The notes under the pieces are model-generated. The model was not told the origin of the DNA. It saw only the letters and a program-made list of their open reading frames with translations, and did not search any database. Shown piece by piece: positions 40,978-50,309 of a stretch of DNA of 64,000 nucleotides. Position numbers and translations under genes: made by a program. The DNA is taken from positions 1-64,000 of IMG/VR virus record IMGVR_UViG_3300009702_000785; one strand, written 5' to 3'. Position 1 is the stretch's first letter. Each line of letters starts with the position of its first letter. Source of the DNA: a virus.

Positions 40978-41640
40978 ATGAATTGGCTACGAAAGATAGA
41001 ACCTGCGATCCTAGAGCAATCATCGGATGTCCCGTATGTCATCCTAGCAGACGGTGTTCATCTATGCTTTGACAACCTTTACTATGAGACTGCCGACAAA
41101 ACAGAGCATCACATTCGATTTACTGCTCACAAACAAGACCTGATCCGCAGGTCTGCCAACTGCTTTCGATTCAAGCAATTTCCTGTAGTGTTGCCTTTCA
41201 AAGATGTATTATCACTCGATGATTCCATTGTGAATGGCAGGATCATCAAAACCGCTTCTGAGCCACCTACAGAGTCCAAGGAAATCATTGTCATACGATC
41301 TAAGGTTCTAGAACAACTTGAGGAGGAAGAATTTCAAGAAGTCGTGGATTCAGTGGACAAGTATGATGCTGCATTCTTGCTCACAGGGAACAACATCGGG
41401 CCTTACGACAGGCTGCTCGAAGATTCCGTCCAAATGATTCAGCATCGTGGTTGGCATCATTCGTGCACTGCTATTGCTCATCATCTTTGTGACGGTACTC
41501 ATCGAAAATATTGCTGGACTTACCGCCTGCCAGGAATAAGTATGAAGATGTATGGCATTCACAATGCCGATGACCTTGATCGTATTGCTAGTTGTTTTGA
41601 AGATATTGGCATTACTGATAAGGAGATTATCTGGGGCTAG
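40978..41640 (+). CDS. Tagged protein of unknown function (MNWLRK start)
   Basis: 220 residues. Starts MNWLRKIEPA, sharing the M-x-W-L-x-K signature with four other proteins of this genome. Contains several histidines (HHSCTAIAHHLCDGTHRKYCW) and cysteines in the middle, possibly metal-binding. C terminus SMKMYGIHNADDLDRIASCFED looks like a small alpha/beta domain. No family recognised. Confidence 0.55.
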   Translation: MNWLRKIEPAILEQSSDVPYVILADGVHLCFDNLYYETADKTEHHIRFTAHKQDLIRRSANCFRFKQFPVVLPFKDVLSLDDSIVNGRIIKTASEPPTESKEIIVIRSKVLEQLEEEEFQEVVDSVDKYDAAFLLTGNNIGPYDRLLEDSVQMIQHRGWHHSCTAIAHHLCDGTHRKYCWTYRLPGISMKMYGIHNADDLDRIASCFEDIGITDKEIIWG

Positions 41641-42326
41641 TCAATTTTCGACAACTCCACGCCGTCTCCCATTGTCCTAATCGTGAAACACCATATCCCT
41701 TCTCTTCTTAGTTCATTAATGCTCCACGGATCGAATCCATTACCGATAACCACGCCCTGAATTTCTTTATACAGACTGTATCGCAGCTTGCGGTAGAAAT
41801 AGTAGCAGTATTTGATGCATTGAGAAACTACGGCGTGGTTTGTCTGACCTATCTTCAATTCGATTGGGTAGAATTTCTTGCCTTCTGCGACGATGTCACA
41901 TCTATAACTATGTCCCACATCTACTTCTATGCCGGTCACTCGGACATTTTCTCCAAGTGCTCTAGATAAAATTTCAGGATGAGTCTGCAAATATCCTTGT
42001 AATTCTGCTTCTTTGACAAAAGGAAGCCTTACAGGGTCGATGGAACGTCGTATTTCAATGGATTTGCTGTTTTTAGGGACGAAATCTGCAAACAGCTCGT
42101 AAGATAACTCTTGTAACCTTTTTCTGTGCACAGGCTTCAAACCCAAGGACACAAGTTTGGGATTGTACTTTGCGGCGTACAAAAGGATGGAGAATAGGTT
42201 GCGCGCTTTCTCTTGGTTGCCTTTGAATGCCGCATCTTCCACCGTCCAGTATAGTGGTTCCATTTCTGTATAGAACATATATTCTGCTTGGCGAATCATT
42301 CTTGCATTGTTCAGTGTTGTCTCCAT
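41637..42326 (-). CDS. NucS-like PD-(D/E)XK nuclease
   Basis: 229 residues. KEAELQGYLQTHPEILSRAL, then EVDVGHSYRCDIVAEGKKFYPIELKIGQ, gives the D...ExK active site of NucS/DUF91-type nucleases (Asp in CDIV and the ELK pair). NucS family enzymes cut mismatched or branched DNA. Converges with the 40978 gene. Possibly acts in phage recombination or repair. Confidence 0.75.
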   Translation of the reverse strand: METTLNNARMIRQAEYMFYTEMEPLYWTVEDAAFKGNQEKARNLFSILLYAAKYNPKLVSLGLKPVHRKRLQELSYELFADFVPKNSKSIEIRRSIDPVRLPFVKEAELQGYLQTHPEILSRALGENVRVTGIEVDVGHSYRCDIVAEGKKFYPIELKIGQTNHAVVSQCIKYCYYFYRKLRYSLYKEIQGVVIGNGFDPWSINELRREGIWCFTIRTMGDGVELSKID

Positions 42327-42402
42327 ATTAGATTATACACTTAGATTGTTGACCAAATGAGTATAATGAACCCGTGAATGGCTTGATCTTGAATTTGATA
42401 CG

Positions 42403-43848
42403 ATGATAATACTAAACGATAGCAAAAATACAATCCATCTTGAGGATGTCGATGAGTATATCTCTCCTAGCGACCAGCCTGAAGAAATCAGTCCCGACCG
42501 ACTGAAGAAATCTCGCTCGTTAAGAAACTGTATTCTAAACGGCACCATCAAGGTGGTAGAGTTTGATCCCAAAGAGCGCATTGAAAGTTCTTTGATGTAT
42601 CTATTGAATAAGATGGCTTCTGCCAAAAGTGAAACTGTTGTTACAACTGAACCAGAATCTGAAACTGAACCAGATGTTGTAGAGGCCACTCTAAAAGAAG
42701 TTTCCGACGATATTGAGGTACGCATACATGGTCTCTTCTATGATGCCAGTGGTTATGCCAAAGTCAATCGCAACCTGGCTCTTTGCTTGCATAAAAGTGG
42801 CATCAAAGTGAAGGTTGATCCCAAGAAGGGTCAGAATCAACTCAACGAAGATGAACTTCGTAATTTAGTGGTTCTGGAGCGTACTCCTATCTCTAAGCGA
42901 AATCATATTGTCATCGACAGTATTATTCCCTCCTTCAGTGAATTCAGCAGCGCCAAGTACAAGATTCTATATACAACTATAGAATCTTACACCGTGCAAG
43001 ATCAATTCCTGGCTGCTTGTCAGAATTACGAGGAGATTTGGCTTACCAGTGAATGGTCTGCGTCTATCTTACGGAAGTATTTACCTGATCGACCTATCTA
43101 TGCTATTTGCACTGGTGCTGATCCAAATATTTATACTGAGGAAGGTGATCGGTTTGATTTCAAGCCAAACATCAAGAGCTTCGTATTTTTGTCTGTCTTT
43201 GCTTGGAATTATCGCAAAGGGCCTGATGTGCTCTGTAAAGCATACTTCGATGAATTCTCTCAAGACGATGATGTATCACTATTGATTATGAGTAGATATC
43301 AATCAGGTCGCACTCGTCATCATAGAGAGAAGATTCGACTCGACATCGACAAATATATGGAAGGCTTTCCCAACAAGGATATGCCCCACATAGTTCGGTT
43401 CAACCAGATGCTGCCAGAGAATGACATGCCTAAGCTATATCGCGCAGCCGATGCGTTTATTTTGACTACTCGTGGCGAGGGAGGGAATCTTCCAGCACTA
43501 GAAGCATCCTTATGCGGGCTACCTCTCATAATGACCAACTGTTCAGGCCAACAGGGTTATTTGAGGCCAGATAATTCGTATTTGATTGATGTTGATCGTA
43601 TTGCACCCGTTCAACCGGGTCAGATGCATCTGCATTATTGGGATGGGCATGAATTTCCTCAACTGACTTCGCAAGGTGTTCACGATCAGGTGAAACAGCA
43701 TATGAGACATGTATATGAGAACTATGATGAAGCCAAAAAGAGGAATCGCAAAATGCAGCAACTCATCCATCAAGATTTTACGTGGACCCATACTGCGAAT
43801 GCTGCAATTGAAAGACTGAAAGAGATTAACAAGAAGTTGAAGGGATGA
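42403..43848 (+). CDS. GT4-type glycosyltransferase with N-terminal extension
   Basis: 481 residues. The first ~100 are an acidic extension; the GT-B enzyme follows (HGLFYDASGYAKVNRNLALC, then SVFAWNYRKGPDVLCKAY, then DAFILTTRGEGGNLPALEA with the donor-binding glutamates). Complete GT4 enzyme. Start of the long plus-strand block. Acceptor unknown. Confidence 0.82.
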   Translation: MIILNDSKNTIHLEDVDEYISPSDQPEEISPDRLKKSRSLRNCILNGTIKVVEFDPKERIESSLMYLLNKMASAKSETVVTTEPESETEPDVVEATLKEVSDDIEVRIHGLFYDASGYAKVNRNLALCLHKSGIKVKVDPKKGQNQLNEDELRNLVVLERTPISKRNHIVIDSIIPSFSEFSSAKYKILYTTIESYTVQDQFLAACQNYEEIWLTSEWSASILRKYLPDRPIYAICTGADPNIYTEEGDRFDFKPNIKSFVFLSVFAWNYRKGPDVLCKAYFDEFSQDDDVSLLIMSRYQSGRTRHHREKIRLDIDKYMEGFPNKDMPHIVRFNQMLPENDMPKLYRAADAFILTTRGEGGNLPALEASLCGLPLIMTNCSGQQGYLRPDNSYLIDVDRIAPVQPGQMHLHYWDGHEFPQLTSQGVHDQVKQHMRHVYENYDEAKKRNRKMQQLIHQDFTWTHTANAAIERLKEINKKLKG

Positions 43849-43851
43849 ATC

Positions 43852-44568
43852 ATGGTTATTATTCTATACGACCAAAATGCTGATCGCATTTACATATGTA
43901 TTCCCAACGAGAAAACTCGTGTTGTAAGTGTGGATGATCCAAGTTTAATGGAGTATATCCACAGTGATGATATTCTATATGTAACCAATGGACACTATTT
44001 CACTAAGCAACAGTTTGCTGACTATCTGTCGGGAAAAATGGTTCCTACACAGAGTGGGACACTAGACTCAGTAATGTCTACAGAGAACCGATACGAAGGT
44101 TTCTTAGAAGAAAATCTGGACGGAAAGCAACCTATGCGGGATCAAGCACATCGTCAACTTGGGCCTGCACCGGTATACAGTAACAAAAAGTATATTCATC
44201 CCGTTAGAAACGGTACTGTACTGATTGAAGACATACAGACTTCAAAATATCCCGCAGGAGTTGCTTTGCAAGGCAAATATCATTTCATTTCAGTGGATGA
44301 TATAGGCGAGGCAGAGTTAGCAAACAGCAAGTTTTTTGAACTTCTGGTGAAGCGAGGGAAGGTAGAAGTAGTAGATGAATCGTATGTCAAACAGCACGCT
44401 CATAAGTTTCAACACAAGAAGTCTCCAGCCGAGGCTGCTTTGGACAAAATTTTAATTCCCGCTGGACCACCCGGAACTGCTGAGAATGTGGCAGCAGCAG
44501 GCGGGATAGGTGCATTTGGTAGTGGTGAAAGTGATGATGGTGCTGCAATACCAATTTATGTAGATTAG
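43852..44568 (+). CDS. Unknown protein, possibly virion
   Basis: 238 residues. N-terminal alpha/beta segment, a KYHFISVDDIGEAELANSKFF middle that looks like a recurring virion motif, and an Ala/Gly-rich C terminus (NVAAAGGIGAFGSGESDD). No family recognised. Follows the glycosyltransferase by three bases. Confidence 0.5.
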   Translation: MVIILYDQNADRIYICIPNEKTRVVSVDDPSLMEYIHSDDILYVTNGHYFTKQQFADYLSGKMVPTQSGTLDSVMSTENRYEGFLEENLDGKQPMRDQAHRQLGPAPVYSNKKYIHPVRNGTVLIEDIQTSKYPAGVALQGKYHFISVDDIGEAELANSKFFELLVKRGKVEVVDESYVKQHAHKFQHKKSPAEAALDKILIPAGPPGTAENVAAAGGIGAFGSGESDDGAAIPIYVD

Positions 44569-44578
44569 GAGATTTAAG

Positions 44579-44920
44579 ATGACTGATATTGATCGTGATA
44601 AGCAGTTGGCTCGACTTATATATCACAAGTGGATGTCCAGCATGAAATTTACCCTTGATCTTGAGGAGTTCTCATATAAGGATAAGGGACGTAACGATCC
44701 TAGATACAAGTTTTTCAAGAAGCAACTAATGGCTAACACATACGATAGCCTCAGAGAACTCTTCCAAATAATGCAAGATATGGGCGTTATCCAAGCCACC
44801 GATTATGACGAAGATGTGAAAGACGGTTATCAGGACACAGATAGTGGCGGTTCAGGATACTTAAATGGCGACCGATTCAATGGTTGGTTGAAAAGGGAAA
44901 TAGCCGTTCGTAAAGAATGA
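44579..44920 (+). CDS. Small helical protein, unknown function
   Basis: 113 residues (MTDIDRDKQLARLIYHKWMSS...), helical with charged surface; ends FNGWLKREIAVRKE. ATGA overlap with the next glycosyltransferase-like gene. No family recognised. Confidence 0.55.
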   Translation: MTDIDRDKQLARLIYHKWMSSMKFTLDLEEFSYKDKGRNDPRYKFFKKQLMANTYDSLRELFQIMQDMGVIQATDYDEDVKDGYQDTDSGGSGYLNGDRFNGWLKREIAVRKE

Positions 44921-45600
44921 AGATAGTGCTGATTCATAATGGGACTGATTATGAAGCTCTCTTGTTGACAAGTCTGGCGATTGGGCTGAAGAAGAAGTAC
45001 GCGAACGCAAAAATTCTTTGGGCTGGTCGCCCTGAATACTTCCCTCTGGTTAAATTCAATAAGAGAGTCAAGAAGTGCCTCAACATTAACAACGTCTATG
45101 ATCTAGCTAGCTTGACTCATTTCTACAAGAGCGATGTTTGTATCAACCCATATCCCGACAAGATAGCCATCAAATTCACCGAAATTTGTGCCGCAGAAAA
45201 ATACTACGGCTTCACTAAAGATGGAGCCATAGATCATAATGCAGAGTTGTTCAAAAACGTTATCTATGGCGATCTGACAACCAACAAGACCGTGCTGGAT
45301 TTGTACTATGGTTTAGTTGATATGAAGTGGAGAGGCGAAGGCTACGGATTGAGTTATTACCCTCGTCATAAGCAGTCTAAAGATGTAGGCATTTACATGC
45401 AAAATCACCCCGATATTGAAGGTGATCACATCAAGATGCCATCGAATCTCTTTGCTAAATTCGATATTCTGAACGAGTACCAACATGTTGTTACAGATGA
45501 TATGTTTGCCCTGCACGCATCCCTAGCACTCCGAAAAAAAGCAACTTTTTACGGATCACTTCCTTATAGTCTAAATTTTGGTGGCCAGAAGTCTAACTGA
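44917..45600 (+). CDS. Heptosyltransferase (GT9)-like protein
   Basis: 227 residues. MKIVLIHNGTDYEALLLTSL, then VCINPYPDKIAIKFTEICAA and KYYGF, resemble the N-terminal domain and acceptor strand of ADP-heptose:LPS heptosyltransferases. It is shorter than the usual ~330 residues and ends after the second domain begins. Probably transfers a sugar; could be a single-domain variant. Confidence 0.65.
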   Translation: MKIVLIHNGTDYEALLLTSLAIGLKKKYANAKILWAGRPEYFPLVKFNKRVKKCLNINNVYDLASLTHFYKSDVCINPYPDKIAIKFTEICAAEKYYGFTKDGAIDHNAELFKNVIYGDLTTNKTVLDLYYGLVDMKWRGEGYGLSYYPRHKQSKDVGIYMQNHPDIEGDHIKMPSNLFAKFDILNEYQHVVTDDMFALHASLALRKKATFYGSLPYSLNFGGQKSN

Positions 45601-45648
45601 TTTGTTTTCCATCAAGGACTAACAGGTGTTTTCGCCTAAAGTTTAGGT

Positions 45649-46725
45649 ATGGAAAACAGGAACAAATTTCAACTCGAAGTACCGACTCTGAAGCCTGAGT
45701 TTGTGCTCCAGACAATGTCAGAGATGTACGATTGGGGACTCAGAGACATGAATATCCCCGATATTCATGTTCAGACAATGGGTGAGGGCGTTACTGTTGC
45801 CATTCTTGACACTGGCAAAAGCAACCACTTTGAAGTAGAGAATAATACTATTGGAGCCAAGAACTTCTCAGATACTTCAAATGTCGATGACAAGCAGGGG
45901 CATTCAACTTTTGTATCTGGTATTATCGCAGCTGAGAAGAATAATGAAGGAATAATAGGTGTAGCGCCAAAAAGTAGAATTTATTTCGGCAAAGCGATGG
46001 ACGATTCTGGTCGTGGAGGCCCCGCACAGCTTGTGGAGTCTATTTTGTGGGCAACTCATCTGGACGTAGATATTATATCCATCTCGGCTGGAATGTTTGT
46101 CGATTTTAAGCCCTTACATGAGGCAGTAAAGAGAGCGTATGCAAAAGATATTATAATTGTGTCTGCTACTGGCAATTCAGGGACGAGACATTATGACGTT
46201 GCCTTTCCTGCCAGATATCCCGAAGTAATTGGAGTGGCAGCTTATGACAAAAAACATAGCATAGCTCCATTTTCATCTCGTGGTATCAACGTATCGTTTG
46301 CAATGCCGGGCGTAGATATATATTCAACTTGGTTGAACCAGCAATTTGCCAAGCATAGTGGGACTTCATTTTCGGCTCCGATGTTGTCTGGCATATGTGC
46401 TCTTATTCTTTCCAAGCACAGACAACTCGGATCAAACAGCAAGACACCATGTGACACTCCGAAACAAATGCTTGAACATTTGATAAAGTATGCAGTTAAG
46501 CTTGACAATGGAAGAAAAGCCGCTGGGTTTGGTACTATCGATACCAAGTCAATGTTTGCATTAGGTGAGCCAGACTTGCCGATGCCAGTCGTAAAAAAAC
46601 CAACAACCCGATCTTCTCCGTTTACTTCAGTGAAGCGGGTGCGACGACCGAGTACAAGATGGTGGATAGAGTATAGACGTAGAATGAGAATGCGTAGACG
46701 TAAAATGAGAATTCGTAGACGATGA
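45649..46725 (+). CDS. Subtilisin-like serine protease with Arg-rich tail
   Basis: 358 residues. Catalytic triad: D in VAILDTGKS, H in QGHSTFVSGI, S in GTSFSAPML, with oxyanion N in SATGNSG. No signal peptide, so it works inside the cell or the virion. The C terminus is extremely basic (alternating RRRMRMRRRKMRIRRR), suggesting DNA or capsid binding. A maturation protease or an injected enzyme are both possible. Confidence 0.88.
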   Translation: MENRNKFQLEVPTLKPEFVLQTMSEMYDWGLRDMNIPDIHVQTMGEGVTVAILDTGKSNHFEVENNTIGAKNFSDTSNVDDKQGHSTFVSGIIAAEKNNEGIIGVAPKSRIYFGKAMDDSGRGGPAQLVESILWATHLDVDIISISAGMFVDFKPLHEAVKRAYAKDIIIVSATGNSGTRHYDVAFPARYPEVIGVAAYDKKHSIAPFSSRGINVSFAMPGVDIYSTWLNQQFAKHSGTSFSAPMLSGICALILSKHRQLGSNSKTPCDTPKQMLEHLIKYAVKLDNGRKAAGFGTIDTKSMFALGEPDLPMPVVKKPTTRSSPFTSVKRVRRPSTRWWIEYRRRMRMRRRKMRIRRR

Positions 46726-47363
46726 TTAAGTGGCTCGTGAAAACTTGTCAATCCAAACCTATGCCACTCCCACGTCAAGAGGAAGTTCCAATGGAAATGG
46801 GTGGGCCAGGAGCGATACGCATTGATAATCGAATGACCGAGGAAACGGCTCGAAGACAGGAAGAACAAAATAACGACATGAAATATCTAGGTCACGGTTG
46901 GCAGGGGCTAGCCTATGACCTTGGAGACAAAGTACTTAAGTATACTTATGACTCAGAAGAAGTAGACAGAGCAATACGACTGCAACAAGAACCGTTGCCT
47001 TGTACTATAAGGGTATTAAACATCAAGCTGGTGCAGAACAAAGAACCGTTCATCTGGTCGATTTTGGCAGAAAAAGCAAGGCCACTGGATCGTGAAGAAG
47101 CCAACTTGGTAAATGTGATGTCCGAGGATTTGGCAGGCTGGATGCAGGTGCGGTGGCGGAATCAGTATGAAAATTTTCCATACTTGTTTGCTGCTTTTCA
47201 GGACATGGTTGAATGTTTGCAGAAAAACAACTTCAGCACATTTGAAGTCCGTGCTGATAATATTGGATGGGTCGGAGGTCGTCTGGTCTTATTTGATTTA
47301 GGAACACATCCTATAGAGAGAGGTGAATTTGAAGAAGAAGAAGACGACTATATACCGTATTAA
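46722..47363 (+). CDS. Divergent protein-kinase-like protein (MIKWLVK start)
   Basis: 213 residues. N-terminal tag MIKWLVKTCQ, then a glycine-rich loop KYLGHGWQGLAYDLGD with a following VLKYT lysine, and late motifs RADNIGWVGGRLVLFDLGT in which D-x-N and DLG resemble the catalytic loop and DFG of kinases. The intervening region is short, so the C-lobe is reduced. Overlaps the subtilase stop. Probably a small kinase or pseudokinase. Confidence 0.6.
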   Translation: MIKWLVKTCQSKPMPLPRQEEVPMEMGGPGAIRIDNRMTEETARRQEEQNNDMKYLGHGWQGLAYDLGDKVLKYTYDSEEVDRAIRLQQEPLPCTIRVLNIKLVQNKEPFIWSILAEKARPLDREEANLVNVMSEDLAGWMQVRWRNQYENFPYLFAAFQDMVECLQKNNFSTFEVRADNIGWVGGRLVLFDLGTHPIERGEFEEEEDDYIPY

Positions 47364-47375
47364 TGGAGATTAGAA

Positions 47376-48422
47376 ATGGCAATACCAGGCGGAATGACAA
47401 GACCAGTAGAAGGGAGCGCAACTCCTAACGTTACAGGTAGTGGATCGTTCATTGTTGGAACGAGCGCGGTCTTCTACTTTACATTTGTTAATCTTAGGGG
47501 AATGCATTATGATCCATCAGCGTTTACTATAGAGATTTTCGACCCTGATGGTGTAAGCATAGGTACTGATGATTACTTAGATAAGATTATCACTGGAGAG
47601 TTTGCATACGTTTGGACCATACCTTCTACCTATGCTTCAGGTACGTATACCCTAACGCTCACATATACTGTAGAGACAGAGAGTGGACCAACTGATGAAA
47701 TTCATTCCGAATCTTTTGTCGTTGTAGAGCGTGGTACGAGTAGTAACAACCTAACTTTCATGAGACTTACCTACCGGGCTTTTCTGGAGAGTATGATTGG
47801 TTATATTCAGCGTATACCTGTGTGGCATGAGATCATCCGGTTTAATGATAGAGCCAAAACACAAGGCTACCTTTCATTTCCGAGATGGAATCAAAGTGCT
47901 GGTACAAGAATATGGCTCAATGGCGAAATGATGGAAAGTGGATATACAATAGATTATATAAATGGCAGGGTAACCTTCGAGCACGACATCTCTGACGAAG
48001 ATGAGTTGATATGTAACTACAACTTTTGGTGGTTTAGTGATCTAGAATTATATGATTTCATAGAGCAAGGCATCAACTATACCAATATCTGGCCCCCGCA
48101 GCAAGGCTGGAACATTACCAATATCCCCGACCCTTGGATACTGACTGCCGAGCTGGCTGCCGCTGTATTCGTGTTACAAAGATGGATGTTGGATATTCTT
48201 TTTCAAGAGCCTGCCAAGATATTTGGCGGTCTTGAGAGAGCAAATGAGATATTCAACCATATGAACGAGTTGAAGAAGAATTACGAAGATAGGCTGGACA
48301 AAATGCTTGATCACAAGAAGAACTTCCCGTATCTGGGATTAACCCATACGGTCACCATACCAGAATTTACCCTGCCTGGGGGCAGGTCACGCTGGTTTAG
48401 GTATCTATTTAAGGGCTCGTAA
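47376..48422 (+). CDS. Virion-like protein with Ig-like N domain
   Basis: 348 residues. The first ~115 residues (FIVGTSAVFYFTFVNLRGMHYDPS, then YASGTYTLTLTYTVET) form a BACON/Ig-like beta sandwich; the rest (IWLNGEMMESGYTIDYINGRVTFEHDIS) is beta-rich and ends in a helical part. Likely baseplate, tail or neck component. Stop TAA begins a conserved stem-loop element (48425). Confidence 0.6.
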   Translation: MAIPGGMTRPVEGSATPNVTGSGSFIVGTSAVFYFTFVNLRGMHYDPSAFTIEIFDPDGVSIGTDDYLDKIITGEFAYVWTIPSTYASGTYTLTLTYTVETESGPTDEIHSESFVVVERGTSSNNLTFMRLTYRAFLESMIGYIQRIPVWHEIIRFNDRAKTQGYLSFPRWNQSAGTRIWLNGEMMESGYTIDYINGRVTFEHDISDEDELICNYNFWWFSDLELYDFIEQGINYTNIWPPQQGWNITNIPDPWILTAELAAAVFVLQRWMLDILFQEPAKIFGGLERANEIFNHMNELKKNYEDRLDKMLDHKKNFPYLGLTHTVTIPEFTLPGGRSRWFRYLFKGS

Positions 48423-48424
48423 GT

Positions 48425-48490
48425 CCTTTATTAACAAAAACTTATGGCAACATAAGTTTTATGTGGTTTCGATATTATTTTTCGAGGTTA
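48425..48490 (+). repeat. Stem-loop repeat A with GNRA tetraloop
   Basis: AAAACTTATG-GCAA-CATAAGTTTT: ten pairs closed by a GCAA (GNRA) loop, then TGGTTTCG...TTTTTCGAGGTT. About 75% identical by eye to repeat B at 49688-49755; the two flank the LAGLIDADG gene. Confidence 0.7.
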
Positions 48491-48504
48491 CGTCATATCA
48501 AATG

Positions 48505-48515
48505 GTATAATAGAG
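48505..48515 (+). promoter_or_regulatory. Extended -10 promoter element
   Basis: TGGTATAAT in AAATGGTATAATAGA (48500-48516 region), identical over 15 bases to the element before the gene at 57138. No clear -35. Confidence 0.5.
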
Positions 48516-48531
48516 TGAAAGGATACACTCT

Positions 48532-49494
48532 ATGAACCGGCATTACGAAAACATTCATCGTTATGACTTCCTCACGAAAGAGCTTCTTGAGGAAGAATAT
48601 GTCACCAATGGTCTGTCTGACGGGAAAATAGCCAAGAAATTTGGCATGCCCTCCAAAGCAGTCGTGTGGCGTAAGCGCAAGAAGTTTGGCATAGCGAATA
48701 GGTATGCAGCAAAATCGAACCGCCACGCTGCTACAAACCGTAAATTCAATATCACCCAAGATAAAGCTGTGAGTCTGCTTTCTGATGGTGCAACCTTCGA
48801 GGAAATAGCCCAGTATATGGGTTGTAGCATAATGGTTGCGAAGCGTCGTTTCAAAGAGATGGGGCTTACCAATTTGCAAGAGCATTCTGAGAAATACAAG
48901 TACTGGGGTGTAGAGTTGACTAACTCACAGAAGCAGATGATTATTGGCAGTCTTTTGGGAGATGGGACTATAGCCAAGCAGGGGGCATATTCTTGTTCTC
49001 ATTCTATCAAACAGAAAGAGTATCACGAGCATAAACGCATAGCCCTGTCATCCATTCATTCGGGTAAATTTCAACATTCCGTTCATAAAGACCAGGGAGT
49101 GAATGGGGTACACCATGAGTCCTTGCATTTTACAACAGGATGCAACTCATTTTGTGCTGAATTGCGAAAAGTATACTATCCGAATGGTGAGAAGATTTTC
49201 CCCTATGTTTATTTGATGAACAATATTACTGCCGAAGCACTTGCATATTGGTATATGGATGATGGAACAAATTCTTCTAACAAAACACGACTTTGTACCT
49301 ACGGATATACAGTATTAGAACAGTTGCTTGTTAAGGATTTGTTATTGTAAAAATTTGGGGTTGTGTCACATATCCGTCCTCGCCCAGAGCGTGGCGATTA
49401 TTTCCAATACATCTTCGTGAAAGATGCTCCTAAGCTTTTCGACCTTATTCGGTCACATATTGTGCCGAGCATGATGTACAAACTGGTATATTGA
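48532..49494 (+). pseudogene. LAGLIDADG homing endonuclease with in-frame stop
   Basis: Two N-terminal helix-turn-helix-like segments (LSDGKIAKKFGMPSKAV; DGATFEEIAQYMGCS) precede LAGLIDADG motifs MIIGSLLGDGTI and LAYWYMDDGTN. A TAA at 49348-49350 ends the frame, but the same frame continues afterwards with the normal C-terminal sequence (KFGVVSHIRPRPERGDYFQY... DLIRSHIVPSMMYKLVY) to TGA 49494. So the gene was 320 codons and has a nonsense change (possibly AAA to TAA), or the stop is read through. Confidence 0.8.
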
Positions 49495-49687
49495 AAGGAG
49501 AATGCGATGAAAACAAACATGGAGTTCTTAATACTTTAAGCTTTTTGACAATCAAGGCATCAATAATGCAAACAAGGAGATGAATGGAATTTAGAGCAAT
49601 TTGAAAATAAGACGCCCAGAATTGCTAGTGTGGTGGATGTCCTAAAATACATTCCGATCCAGACAAGTCGTTCACGGGGGATAAACC
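49495..49687 (+). other. Intergenic stretch, short peptide only
   Basis: Contains AAGGAG then ATG 49507 opening a ten-residue peptide (MKTNMEFLIL), whose start resembles the broken gene at 58010 (AGGAGAATG then ATGAAAA). Remaining sequence has no clear gene and may be the 3' part of the homing element. Confidence 0.4.
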
Positions 49688-49755
49688 ATTTACTAACAAA
49701 AACTTACGAGAGTCCAAGTTTTATCTGGTTTCGTTACGATTTTTAGAGGTTTATG
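49688..49755 (+). repeat. Stem-loop repeat B
   Basis: AAAACTT...AAGTTTT stem, then TCTGGTTTCG and TTTTTAGAGGTT, matching repeat A. It ends just before the metallopeptidase gene. Confidence 0.65.
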
Positions 49756-49778
49756 ACGGCATAAAATTAAGATACCAA

Positions 49779-50309
49779 TTGGTTAGACAGAAATTCGGAG
49801 GATTTATCCCCGATTTAGACGAAAATTCACTTCAGGATTACAGACAGATACCAGAAGATGAGAAGATGATCGTGATGCTTAGAGTTGTTAGTTCTCAATT
49901 TGATGAGCCATCCCATGACTACGATCCTATTTGGGATTATGAACCAGACGAGGATGTAGATGCTGGTATTCGTAACGATATTGACCAATATATTTCTAAA
50001 TTAGAATCTGAACTATTACCGCAGTTGGGTCTCTTCAAAAAGATCGCCATCCATTTTACGGCATCTTTTGATGAACTTGGCAGGTACGTAGACGGGACTT
50101 ATACTCAACCCGTAATTATGTTGAATCTGGCGCGTATTGTCGCAGCTTGTCGCGAATATAATCTCGACTGCCCATTAGGTGTTCAGACGACAATCTTGCA
50201 TGAGTTGGGTCACGCTATTCAGGAAGCAACGGGCAAGCCGATGGATGAGGACACGGCTGAGCGCTTTGCAAAGGAGTATTACGAGACTGGAAGGATCGTC
50301 TTGCCGTGA
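49779..50309 (+). CDS. HELGH zinc metallopeptidase-like protein
   Basis: 176 residues from TTG 49779. HExxH motif ILHELGHAIQEATGKPMDED with a downstream glutamate (AERFAKEYYE) fits a zincin-type metallopeptidase. No signal peptide. In another frame, immediately upstream, codons read TNWLDRN, like the tag found on other proteins, so the true start may have been lost by an indel. Stop overlaps the next GTG. Confidence 0.65.
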   Translation: MVRQKFGGFIPDLDENSLQDYRQIPEDEKMIVMLRVVSSQFDEPSHDYDPIWDYEPDEDVDAGIRNDIDQYISKLESELLPQLGLFKKIAIHFTASFDELGRYVDGTYTQPVIMLNLARIVAACREYNLDCPLGVQTTILHELGHAIQEATGKPMDEDTAERFAKEYYETGRIVLP

